Assembly: GCF_000737785.1 (NCBI RefSeq)
Contig: NZ_JPRO01000004.1
Location: 1-64,000 of the forward strand
Reading direction: 5' to 3'
From: Chryseobacterium luteum
GTDB lineage: Bacteria; Bacteroidota; Bacteroidia; Flavobacteriales; Weeksellaceae
DNA length: 64,000 bases
Shown: one piece after another, positions 44,801 to 52,356 of the stretch
Numbering within the stretch: the stretch's first letter is position 1
Layout of the letters: every line of letters starts with the position of its first letter
Program-made: the position numbers and the translations under genes
Notes under the pieces: model-generated
Databases searched by the model: none
The model's input: the letters and a program-made list of their open reading frames with translations, nothing else
Told to the model about the DNA's origin: nothing

Positions 44801-45032
44801 CTCAGAAAATATATTGATCTCACTATTAGATGATCTTAGAAAAACCACAGCTTTTAAAGATTATATGATCACAACATATACATATGATCCTTTAATTGGA
44901 ATAACAAGCCTTACAAATCCTGATGGATTAAGAGAGAATTATAAGTATAATGCTCAGAACCATAAGCTTGAAAAAATGGTAGATGTTGATGGTAAGATAA
45001 TGGAGGAATACAAGTATCATTATAAAAACTAA
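41799..45032 (+). CDS. Large exported YD/RHS-type repeat protein
   Basis: The 1077-residue protein has a signal peptide ending near ILAQA (residue 23). The N-terminal region DLISVDHYRGQPNINIPLFSVEEGGLTLDISLKYKSQGVKVNKPSNWAGHDW is common to Bacteroidota RHS-associated proteins. The C-terminal third has YD-type repeats (TKMTYDLYDGQGRVLQYTDALGIPTTIIYGYNKSQP and LTNPDGLRENYKYNAQNHKLEKMVDVDGK). It has no toxin-like tail. It sits between the propeller gene and the RHS toxin gene and probably forms part of the shell or delivery module. Confidence 0.78.
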   Translation: MMNKKIVLGLLLSISLNTFILAQADLIPVAKWSENNDASVSKYGNDLISVDHYRGQPNINIPLFSVEEGGLTLDISLKYKSQGVKVNKPSNWAGHDWMLEVGSINRTVKGMQFDELDFNNAEGIAPNSHDGNCYPLPSGTVGMGDFQYGGLAKGFMLTHPKINSIDNSWRGLDNLVNLMAETSPKDGGYRADYEPDIFNFSFFGHTGFFFIGTDGKWKVSSKSNLKILFDKEQDMFYGLNGFKDIWGTYPATCRIKTIGRFTIIDDKGYKYVFGDNNVRNIEMNLRDFYHGADSLPVYANSWSIVRVYDSNNIVLYDFEHINGEHYSNYLYSNSKQYIVVPRESTDGNNPLTTTSVHPNNTTNSTAHYSSFYKASGILYIPTYPSVIRTKSGNKIDFSSIIEDNLNYFSTSGNTLLENDPSYYNNILTPPYTWGSNSPTLGIGDNTSSFNKFKKRKLTAIKLTSATGAIINDIKLTHAIATQRIFLHSIKNNEKTYVFNYDNVNSLPPLLSNKTDMWGYNNNIPYKIHVDFGSTKTYWNNFENNKFGELQVNTPYLYYGTLKEIYWPTGGKTVLDWESNSFTTRVYPKNGNLVSANLPGGGARIKKITSDNSTREFFYTNSFNEMDYNISSGILVNEPIFYDNSNKALEILGFHNNSNANPSFPNNTYTGSIMGINPKSIFEPSDVVYSSVFEKSNDGYTHYNFSTHFDVPENYYPGIIPSNNTLGLTRNDLSNQRGLLLRKDFYDNSQKIIKRIDFKYKKTSNLLGRGVSYDLFSTSTYVNCYFCITNASPYEIDYSDNVLSEIFTTEFFQNGRNLQYLTKYYYQSPIDPSYTLVDKIEEYPNKFDLSKFKTVKFQYPSDMGTSSQLFSDMIARNMIGIPLSTTKYNEAQQPISRTETIFAKNSTTNNFILPVSSRIIKTGLNDYGNDTSVDTKMTYDLYDGQGRVLQYTDALGIPTTIIYGYNKSQPIAKIVGATYNYVNANTNIGYLQDASDVDVDAASENILISLLDDLRKTTAFKDYMITTYTYDPLIGITSLTNPDGLRENYKYNAQNHKLEKMVDVDGKIMEEYKYHYKN

Positions 45033-45036
45033 AATC

Positions 45037-48000
45037 ATGAATAAAATATTAATCATATTATTAGGGCTAATTTTTAGCTATTCCTACTCTCAGAATCTCA
45101 CCGATACTGAAAATTATGTTTATAAGAAAACATACCTGTCTGATCCTTCTGATGCTGTACAGAAGCAATTAGAAGAAGTTCAATATTTAGACGGCCTTGG
45201 ACGACCCAAACAGGTAATATCCGTAAAGTCTACACCGTCAGGACAGGATATGGTTTTACCAATAGTATATGACCAGTTTGGAAGGAAAACAAAAGATTAT
45301 TTACCTGTTCCTGTACAGACTTCTAATGCTGGTATTCAGACTTCGGTTAACGAAAGTACAGTTAATTCATATTATGGAGTTACCAATGCATTTTCTGAAA
45401 AAGAGCTTGAATCCTCACCTTTAAGCAGAATGTTTCAGTCTGCCAATCCTGGCGAAGAATGGAAAATGAGTTCAGGTCATACTGTAAAATATTCTTATGA
45501 TGCCAACTCAACGGCTGATCAGGTAAAAAAATATCAGATCACTACAACATGGGATAATGCCAATCAAATTTATAATTCAACTCTTTCTGAAACTGTTTTG
45601 TATGATGAAAACTCATTATATAAATTTAGTATTAAGGATGAAGATAACAATGAAAAGATAGTATTTAAAGATCTTTATGGTCATATTATACTGATTAGAA
45701 AAAATGATGGAACTCATAATATTGATACATACTATGTCTATGATAGTAATGATCATCTGGCTTATGTTATTCCGCCATTAGCATCAGCATCATCTTCATT
45801 AACAACAACTATGTTAGATAATCTGTGCTATCAGTACCGTTATGATAATAAAAACAGATTGGTTGAAAAGAAGATTCCTGGAAGAGGATTAGAATATTTA
45901 GTATATGACAAGAAGAACAGGCTTGTCCTGTCACAGGATGCTGTGTTAAGAACAGTAAATAATAACTTTACGAAGAGAGGCTGGTTATTTACAAAATACG
46001 ATCAATTTGGAAGAATCGTTTATTCAGGTTTTTTTGCTAATACGGCATCGAGAACAGCTATGCAGACAGCCTTAAATAATATGGCATCGTGGAATAACGA
46101 AAGTAGAAGCAATACGCCGTTTACATTAAACGGGATGGATGTTTTTTATACTAAAGACGCTTTCCCTACAGGAAGTATGACGATTTTAGGTGTTAGCTAC
46201 TATGATACTTATCCTCCACTTCCAACTGGAGTCTCTATTCCGTCTTATGTTATTACTCCAACACAGTCAGTATTGACACAGGATGCACAAAACTCATCGA
46301 GAAGTACAAAAAGTCTCCCAACTGCTTCTTATGTGAAGAATGTCGAAGATGATAATTGGAGTAAAGATTTTATCTGGTACGATACAAAAGGAAGAGTAAT
46401 AGGAACTCATTCTGTCAACCATTTAGGAGGATATACCAAAACTGAGGCAGAACTTGATTTTTCTGGTACTCCAAAGAAAACAAATATTTATCATTTAAGA
46501 AGACTGGGGGAAAATGGAGTAACTGTTAAGGAACGTTATGTGTATGATGCTCAGAATAGGGTGAAACAGCATTATCATCAAGTAGATAATAAACAGGAGG
46601 AGCTATTAACCGAGAATACCTACAACGAACTGTCAGATCTTATAAACAAAAAAGTAGGCAATAACCTTCAGAGTATTGATTATACATATAACATAAGGGG
46701 CTGGCTCACTGCTGTCAATAAAGACCAGATGACAGTTTCTGATTTAGGAGGAAAGCTATTTTCATATAAAATAAAGTATACCCAGAAAGATGGAATCACA
46801 AACCCTGATACAGTTTTATTTCCTGATAGAAACGTAAAACCAAAATACAATGGTAATATTGCAGAAGTGGACTGGAGGGCTGTCACTAATTTAGGAAATA
46901 TCCCATCCCCAACACCCAAAAGATATGGCTATGCTTATGATGGTTTGAATAGATTAAAGGCAGGATATTATCAAAATCCTGATAATCCATGGAGTAAGGA
47001 ACACACAGAGTCTCTGGATTATGATTTGAACGGAAACATTACCAATCTGTACAGAACATCCTTAAAGGAAAATAATAATACTTTTGCTACAGTAATTGAT
47101 AGTCTGGAGTATATCTATTCAGGAAATAATGTAATTAATATTAAAGATCATGCAAATAACCCGACAGGTTATGAAGGTGGAGGTGGAGAAATCAAATATG
47201 ACCTGAATGGTAATATGTGGAAAATGGCCGATAAAAATATTAGCAAGATCCAATATAACTACCTGAACCTTCCTACCCAGTTCGAATATGGAGATATGGG
47301 AATAATGGGGATGTTTAAACATCTATACAGAGCAGACGGAACCAAACTTCAGAAATCAGCAATAAGGTTTGAGTGCGGTATCATTAACTGCTATGGAATT
47401 ACGGATACAACTGATTATCTGGATGGCTTTCAGTATATGAGAACCGTAATGTCCAATAACGGAGGTGGCGGAGAAACAGAGATCCTCCAACGTTCATTTT
47501 CACAGGAAACTGAAAAAGCAATGGAGATACAAGCCTTTTCAGTTGAAGAAAGAAAAACTATCCCTCCGACTAAAACACCTGACCTTAGGTTTTTTCCTAC
47601 AGCAGAAGGGTTTTATGATTACCAGAATGATCAGTATATTTACCAGTATAAAGATCAGCTAGGAAATGCAAGAATCAGTTTCGCAAGAAACAATTTAGGA
47701 GCTCTTGAAATTACTGATGTAAATGACTATTACCCATTTGGTATGAATCACTTAGGAACGGGAAATGCTTTCTTTGGAAAAGGAATCTACAAAAATTACA
47801 AATTTCAGGAACAGGAACTACAGGAAACTGGTTTTTACAGTTATAAATGGAGAAATTATATGCCGGATGTAGGTAGGTTTTTCAATGTTGATCCGTTAAG
47901 TGAAGCATATGCTTATCAATCGCATTATAATTTCTCTGAAAACAGGGTTATTGATGCCAGAGAGATTGAAGGTTTGGAAGCACAAACGGTAAATAATACA

Positions 48001-48816
48001 GGCTTTAACGGAGGTCATTATGAAGGAGGAATAAATGTTAATGATGGGTCATCAACACTAATGAAAGATAGTGGTGGAAATACGATAGGAGCTGATATTG
48101 CTATTATTGATTTAGGCACATTTAGTGCTTCTACATTTACCTCTGGTATAGGAAGAGGCTTTACGGATACTTTTAAAGGAATTGGTAACTTTATAAGTAG
48201 TCCTATAGATGGAATAAGTAATGCCGTGAGCAATTATACATGGAATGATTATGGAAACTCTATGCTTAATTCGTTTAGTTTTGGGCTATATGGACAGATA
48301 AATGGGATAACAAGTTTTGGTAATAATCTTTATGATGGTAATAATTATGATGCAGGTTATCAGACAGGCGAAGCTGTTGCGGGAGCAACTATAGCTTTAG
48401 CTACTGAAGGAGCAGGAAGAGGTATGGGGAAATTGGCTGGTTCTGGACCTGTTGCTGGGGTAATAGAAGTTAGTGAACGAGTAAAATCTGTTGGTCGATT
48501 CAAAAATTACTTTCCCAAAAGCTATATAGAATTTGTTTTTGATACTGAAACTAATTCTTTTGCTGTTGGAAAACCACACACTCCACAACCGTTTACTTCT
48601 CCCCATGAGAGCCTAGCTAATGCATTAGAATCTGGAAGTGCTGGAAATAAGAAATATGTTGGAGGTATGTTTGAAAGAAAAGGTAATACTATATTTACTA
48701 ATGAAAATTCGGGACATTATGGATGGAATTGGACTAACGAAAATAGAGCCCAGTTTATTAAATATATGGAAAACAAAACTGGTATAAAAATTAATCATCA
48801 AGCTTGGACAGATTAA
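45037..48816 (+). CDS. DUF6443/RHS polymorphic toxin
   Basis: The 1259-residue protein has a signal peptide (about residue 19, SYSQ). A DUF6443-type start (EEVQYLDGLGRPKQVISVKSTPSGQDMVLPIVYDQFGRK) leads into a long series of RHS/YD repeats. The RHS core ends near residue 980 in YKWRNYMPDVGRFFNVDPLSEAYAYQSHYNFSENRVIDAREIEG. The variable C-terminal region (about 985-1259) has a glycine-rich linker. A compact toxin candidate follows from about 1150, with SPHESLANAL and ENSGHYGWNWT motifs. I cannot assign the toxin family. An immunity gene follows 4 bp later. Confidence 0.85.
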   Translation: MNKILIILLGLIFSYSYSQNLTDTENYVYKKTYLSDPSDAVQKQLEEVQYLDGLGRPKQVISVKSTPSGQDMVLPIVYDQFGRKTKDYLPVPVQTSNAGIQTSVNESTVNSYYGVTNAFSEKELESSPLSRMFQSANPGEEWKMSSGHTVKYSYDANSTADQVKKYQITTTWDNANQIYNSTLSETVLYDENSLYKFSIKDEDNNEKIVFKDLYGHIILIRKNDGTHNIDTYYVYDSNDHLAYVIPPLASASSSLTTTMLDNLCYQYRYDNKNRLVEKKIPGRGLEYLVYDKKNRLVLSQDAVLRTVNNNFTKRGWLFTKYDQFGRIVYSGFFANTASRTAMQTALNNMASWNNESRSNTPFTLNGMDVFYTKDAFPTGSMTILGVSYYDTYPPLPTGVSIPSYVITPTQSVLTQDAQNSSRSTKSLPTASYVKNVEDDNWSKDFIWYDTKGRVIGTHSVNHLGGYTKTEAELDFSGTPKKTNIYHLRRLGENGVTVKERYVYDAQNRVKQHYHQVDNKQEELLTENTYNELSDLINKKVGNNLQSIDYTYNIRGWLTAVNKDQMTVSDLGGKLFSYKIKYTQKDGITNPDTVLFPDRNVKPKYNGNIAEVDWRAVTNLGNIPSPTPKRYGYAYDGLNRLKAGYYQNPDNPWSKEHTESLDYDLNGNITNLYRTSLKENNNTFATVIDSLEYIYSGNNVINIKDHANNPTGYEGGGGEIKYDLNGNMWKMADKNISKIQYNYLNLPTQFEYGDMGIMGMFKHLYRADGTKLQKSAIRFECGIINCYGITDTTDYLDGFQYMRTVMSNNGGGGETEILQRSFSQETEKAMEIQAFSVEERKTIPPTKTPDLRFFPTAEGFYDYQNDQYIYQYKDQLGNARISFARNNLGALEITDVNDYYPFGMNHLGTGNAFFGKGIYKNYKFQEQELQETGFYSYKWRNYMPDVGRFFNVDPLSEAYAYQSHYNFSENRVIDAREIEGLEAQTVNNTGFNGGHYEGGINVNDGSSTLMKDSGGNTIGADIAIIDLGTFSASTFTSGIGRGFTDTFKGIGNFISSPIDGISNAVSNYTWNDYGNSMLNSFSFGLYGQINGITSFGNNLYDGNNYDAGYQTGEAVAGATIALATEGAGRGMGKLAGSGPVAGVIEVSERVKSVGRFKNYFPKSYIEFVFDTETNSFAVGKPHTPQPFTSPHESLANALESGSAGNKKYVGGMFERKGNTIFTNENSGHYGWNWTNENRAQFIKYMENKTGIKINHQAWTD

Positions 48817-48820
48817 ATTT

Positions 48821-49240
48821 ATGGAAAAAAGAATAATATATATCGCTGAATTACAATATGAATGCTATTTTTTTGAAGATCAATGGAAAGTTGTTCGTGA
48901 AAATAAAATAGAAAATATTTTTATTAAATCTTTTTATGGCTATCCTTTTTATATAGTTTTTGAAAATATAGAAACTGCAAGTGAGCAACTAATATTATTT
49001 ATGGATAAGCACAGTGTTTCACTTTTAGATATTTTTCCAGTAGAGCTAATATTGAAAGATATAGTAGACAATCAGCAAGGTTATTGGCTTAATTTAAGCC
49101 TTGATTTTATTATTAAGATGAAATGTTTGAATGAAAATATTGTGAAAACACTGACGAAAAGTATGAATGATAAAAGTCTCAATCAAGAATTAAGGCATAA
49201 AATTAGAAGAATTATTAATAGTTTTAAATCTCAATTTTAA
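48821..49240 (+). CDS. Probable immunity protein of the RHS toxin
   Basis: The 139-residue cytosolic protein has no signal peptide. Aromatic strands at the start (IYIAELQYECYFFEDQWKVVRE) lead into a helical C-terminal half. No family recognised. The call rests on position, as it starts 4 bp after the RHS toxin stop, and on size and lack of export signal, as expected for a cognate immunity protein. A terminator follows at 49311. Confidence 0.6.
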   Translation: MEKRIIYIAELQYECYFFEDQWKVVRENKIENIFIKSFYGYPFYIVFENIETASEQLILFMDKHSVSLLDIFPVELILKDIVDNQQGYWLNLSLDFIIKMKCLNENIVKTLTKSMNDKSLNQELRHKIRRIINSFKSQF

Positions 49241-49310
49241 TGACAGAATTTTAACAGTTCTACTACTACGAAAAAGTTCAAATTATTAGTCCTAAAAACT
49301 TAAAAAATAG

Positions 49311-49337
49311 AAAACAGGCTTATTGTAAGCCTGTTTT
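49311..49337. terminator. Bidirectional terminator after the immunity gene
   Basis: The 12-bp stem AAAACAGGCTTA / TAAGCCTGTTTT with loop TTG has an A-run before and CTATTTT after. A near-copy is at 49888-49912. Confidence 0.85.
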
Positions 49338-49404
49338 CTATTTTGGTATTTTACCTTCTTTGATTTGACATGTTTTAAATCATCTTAAAGCCCTATTGTA
49401 GAGT

Positions 49405-49466
49405 ACTAATCAATTGAAATTCTCGGTACATTCCCAAAATTACTATAAAAAACAACATTTTTTAAA
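49405..49466 (-). pseudogene. Fossil of the 3' end of the polymerase-like gene
   Basis: On the minus strand it reads FYSNFGNVPRISID then stop. The intact gene at 49961-51391 ends FYSSFGNVPRISID. Only the last 15 or so codons are recognisable. Its adjacent terminator is also duplicated, so a block of about 160 bp was copied. Confidence 0.7.
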
Positions 49467-49511
49467 AATGGTAGTGAAGTGAAGTGGGACGGAACACAAT
49501 TTGTAAAATAA
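49467..49511 (+). pseudogene. Remnant of a toxin C-terminus
   Basis: Fourteen codons, NGSEVKWDGTQFVK, then a stop lie 5 bp before a disrupted immunity-like gene. No coding sequence continues upstream; it abuts the fossil of the polymerase-like gene. The tail looks like the end of a displaced RHS toxin variant; the assignment is from context. Confidence 0.4.
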
Positions 49512-49516
49512 ATAAT

Positions 49517-49864
49517 ATGGAAATAGTAACAACTCAATGAGAACTTAAAACTTTAAATAGTAGTAGAGCTCAAATTTGGTTATTTGATATTAGCCATCAA
49601 AAAATGGCAATAAAAATATCTATTAAAGAAAATAACAAGATAGCCTATTTAATACTGGCAAACTGTCATTACATTAAAGGGTCTTTTTCTATAGATAATC
49701 CTACATTTTCAGTAAGTCAATATTTTAATGAGATAAGCTTAGAAAATATGTATAGAATTATTGATGAAAATAATAATTTTGAACTTATTTCAGGTGGAAT
49801 TGCTCTAGCACAAGGTATGGAATCTGAATTTGGAGAGAATTTTGAGAACTTCTTGAAAAAATAG
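49517..49864 (+). pseudogene. Immunity-like gene interrupted by an in-frame TGA
   Basis: ATG at 49517 gives MEIVTTQ, then TGA at 49538-49540. The same frame then continues without break (ELKTLNSSRAQIWLFDISHQKMAIKISI...) to the stop at 49864. Restoring one codon gives a 115-residue protein. An internal ATG at 49604 could still yield 86 residues. The product has no signal peptide and ends LAQGMESEFGENFENFLKK. Position after a toxin remnant suggests an orphan immunity gene that has decayed, or one now restarted internally. Confidence 0.6.
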
Positions 49865-49887
49865 AAATAAACGTAACACAAAAACAA

Positions 49888-49912
49888 AAACAGGCTTACA
49901 ATAAGCCTGTTT
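49888..49912. terminator. Bidirectional terminator, duplicate of 49311-49337
   Basis: The 11-bp stem AAACAGGCTTA / TAAGCCTGTTT with loop CAA has an A-run before and TCTATTTT after. It serves the convergent end between the cassette and the polymerase-like gene. Confidence 0.82.
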
Positions 49913-49960
49913 CTCTATTTTAATATCTTTTACTTTCTTAAAGCCCCATATCGTAGCTTA

Positions 49961-51391
49961 CTAATCAATCGAGATTCTCGGCACATTCCCGAAACTACTA
50001 TAGAATACAGATTCTATTTGTTTGGTCACAACGGGAATATTTTCTTCTGTAGTGGCTATGCAGTCGTGGACGCTAAAAACAGGAATCTTTCTCTTATGAT
50101 TTTTAATGAGCGGTTTAGCTACTTGGTCAATCATGAGACTACCTTCCAAATCAAAAAGAGATTTTGCTACTGCTTTATAGCTTTGTTTCTTCTTTGTGGT
50201 TAGAACGTCCCACAATATAGGAAAACTCTCTGCAAATACTTGTTGAACCTCTGTGAATTGACTAATCTTACCGAATAACATCATAATAAATAATTGTTTG
50301 GCTAGAGCTCTGTCATGCTTATAAGATTCAACATACCTTTTATCAAAATACATTATAAACATTTCAGACCACTTTTTAGCGTACTTTTCTTTCAAAGGTT
50401 CAATAAAAATATCATAGACTGTCCCTTCAATACATAAATTTTTGAAGTCTACAATCTCCCTATCCATGCATGTTTTCAAGTCTTCTGAACACATATAAAT
50501 AGAAAGACTAAATTGTAGACGACTAACCCTCTTGGAGGTCATTCTAATATTGGTTACACTGAAAAGATTAGAGAGAAGGTATGGTACACAATTCTTCAAA
50601 TCTATTTCAATTAGTTTTCCCCCTTTGTAGATAAGGTTTTGCCTGATCTCCTTATTGAGAAAAGAAAAAGAAGTATATAGTCTACCTTTTGTCTTATAAT
50701 CTTTTTTCCCTGTTTTCTTATTGTTCAAGCTGGCTGTACTTCTGGAAAACATATATTCTCCATTCATGAATTGAACCATTTTTTTCAAAGCCATAAGATA
50801 ACTACTGTAAGACTTCAAATCACTCGCAATCGGTTTTCCGTGCGATTTTTTAAGCTGATAATTAGCCAACCCAAAATACCTTTCAAACAAATCGTTTTCA
50901 GCCTTATCACCATCAATAGCAAAATCGGTATTCACAAAAAAGTCACTTAAAGGCTTTTCATATTTCTTCGTATAACTTGAATTGAACTTTTTATTTTGAT
51001 GTTTATGAACACCTTTTATTTGAATCACCTCTACATTGATTCTGGAATAACGATATGGAACGACCAAACCATAGCCAAAGCATGTTTTTTCTTGATAAGG
51101 GGTTCGATATATTATTTTTTCATCTCTTAAAAGTTCAATATATCTTAAATAATCCGTCCCAATTGTTTCAACCCAATAATTTCTGGATAGATAACTTTGA
51201 TCGAAATAGTTAATAACTTCCATACCACCTTTAAAAGCAACTGATTTCAAGACAATTGAGTGTAAAATGAATTTAATAATATTCATGTCAAATTTTTCAA
51301 TCTTCCCTTTTCCAGAGTTTTCAATATGCTCATAGTTAACCGAGCTTGGCAAAAGTGCCATCATTTCATTTTTTCTGATAGTTTGTATCAT
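49961..51391 (-). CDS. Family A polymerase-like protein of the mobile element
   Basis: The 476-residue protein has what looks like the palm/fingers series of family A polymerases. GRLYTSFSFLNKEIRQNL (residues 236-253) resembles the TGRLSS...NIPIR motif. EIDLKNCVPYLL resembles motif A, with D264. R361...K365...FG at 373-374 (RALAKQLFIMMLFGK) resembles the motif B helix. SVHDCIATT resembles motif C, with H442-D443. There is no exonuclease domain. The N-terminal 200 residues are unassigned. It may copy or prime element DNA. This is a reading of motifs only, but spacing and order are consistent. It lies downstream of the HTH gene on the same strand. Confidence 0.5.
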   Translation of the reverse strand: MIQTIRKNEMMALLPSSVNYEHIENSGKGKIEKFDMNIIKFILHSIVLKSVAFKGGMEVINYFDQSYLSRNYWVETIGTDYLRYIELLRDEKIIYRTPYQEKTCFGYGLVVPYRYSRINVEVIQIKGVHKHQNKKFNSSYTKKYEKPLSDFFVNTDFAIDGDKAENDLFERYFGLANYQLKKSHGKPIASDLKSYSSYLMALKKMVQFMNGEYMFSRSTASLNNKKTGKKDYKTKGRLYTSFSFLNKEIRQNLIYKGGKLIEIDLKNCVPYLLSNLFSVTNIRMTSKRVSRLQFSLSIYMCSEDLKTCMDREIVDFKNLCIEGTVYDIFIEPLKEKYAKKWSEMFIMYFDKRYVESYKHDRALAKQLFIMMLFGKISQFTEVQQVFAESFPILWDVLTTKKKQSYKAVAKSLFDLEGSLMIDQVAKPLIKNHKRKIPVFSVHDCIATTEENIPVVTKQIESVFYSSFGNVPRISID

Positions 51392-51449
51392 TTATATAGA
51401 TTTAATCCTCAAATCTTTAGTAGAAATAAGGATGGTTAATAAAATAGAC

Positions 51450-51495
51450 TTCAAGCAAAAGCAGCGGCTAACATAAGCCCTCGCTCATGCTTGAA
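51450..51495 (-). other. Nested hairpin in the leader of the polymerase-like gene
   Basis: TTCAAGCA (51450-51457) pairs with TGCTTGAA (51488-51495). Inside, AGCGGCT pairs with AGCC-CTCGCT around AACATA. It lies in the 169-bp gap between the HTH gene and the polymerase-like gene. It could be a regulatory leader, a terminator-like structure or a nicking/origin site. Confidence 0.4.
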
Positions 51496-51560
51496 ATCTT
51501 CCAATAAAATTTTAGGTGTTTGGTTCAGTAGGACAGAAAAAATCCTACTTTACAGATAGA

Positions 51561-52343
51561 TTAATTCGTTCTTACGAGACAGTTTACAATCTCATGTGGT
51601 TTAAAGTAGGTTTGTGCTCCAAGCATATACTCTGGAATCAACCCCGCTTTTCTCATTCTCCAAAAAGTAGTTTCACCCACCCCTAAGAAATCAGTAGCTT
51701 CTTTGATTGATAAAAGTTCAGGTAACATTCTTTCTTCCAAAGAGCTTATTTTAGCCGTCAAATCAGCAGTTCGTTCAGCTAAAATCCTTTCAATGACAGA
51801 TTGTAATATTTCATCATTTGACACGCCAGAATCGCCTGAAAATGATTCAGAATATTGCACACATAGTTTATCCAGATTCTCAATTTCTTTACTGTATTGA
51901 TCCACGAAGTAATCAACTACTTCTTTTTGGATAGGATTAAGGTTTTCAAGTGTAGATAAAATCTCACCGATACTAATAAAATGTAATTTTATTTCATAGG
52001 CAGTTTGTCGTTTTGTTTTTAAATCGTTAATAGTTAATAGATAATCTCTCAATTCATTTCTGAAACCATGCGACAAATCCGAAAAGATTTGTGCGGTTGC
52101 ATTATAGAACAATCCGAAGTCGAAAATGGGTAGTACCTCATCATAATTGACAAAATACACATGAAAATGATTGTTTACGTCAAATTCACTTTCCAAGATT
52201 TCTGTTTCTTCGTTACAGTCAAAAAATGTCATTCCTACACTCATTTTAGGGTGCAAAAATCCGAGATTTCCGTACCTGCATACAAATGTATCAATCGACA
52301 ATAAATCGTGTTTTAAAAGCGGGTTTTGTAATAGTTTATTCAT
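51561..52343 (-). CDS. HTH-domain protein of the mobile element (excisionase-like C-terminus)
   Basis: The 260-residue protein has an unassigned N-terminal domain (1-150). A coiled-coil stretch IERILAERTADLTAKISSLEERM precedes a C-terminal HTH_17/MerR-like winged helix LLSIKEATDFLGVGETTFWRMRKAGLIPEYMLGAQTYFKPHEIVNCL (about 210-257). The same type of wHTH is used by excisionases and replication regulators. The gene is 13 bp from the integrase end on the same strand, so the integrase, this gene and the polymerase-like gene probably form one module. Confidence 0.75.
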   Translation of the reverse strand: MNKLLQNPLLKHDLLSIDTFVCRYGNLGFLHPKMSVGMTFFDCNEETEILESEFDVNNHFHVYFVNYDEVLPIFDFGLFYNATAQIFSDLSHGFRNELRDYLLTINDLKTKRQTAYEIKLHFISIGEILSTLENLNPIQKEVVDYFVDQYSKEIENLDKLCVQYSESFSGDSGVSNDEILQSVIERILAERTADLTAKISSLEERMLPELLSIKEATDFLGVGETTFWRMRKAGLIPEYMLGAQTYFKPHEIVNCLVRTN

Positions 52344-52356
52344 TCTGTATTATCAT

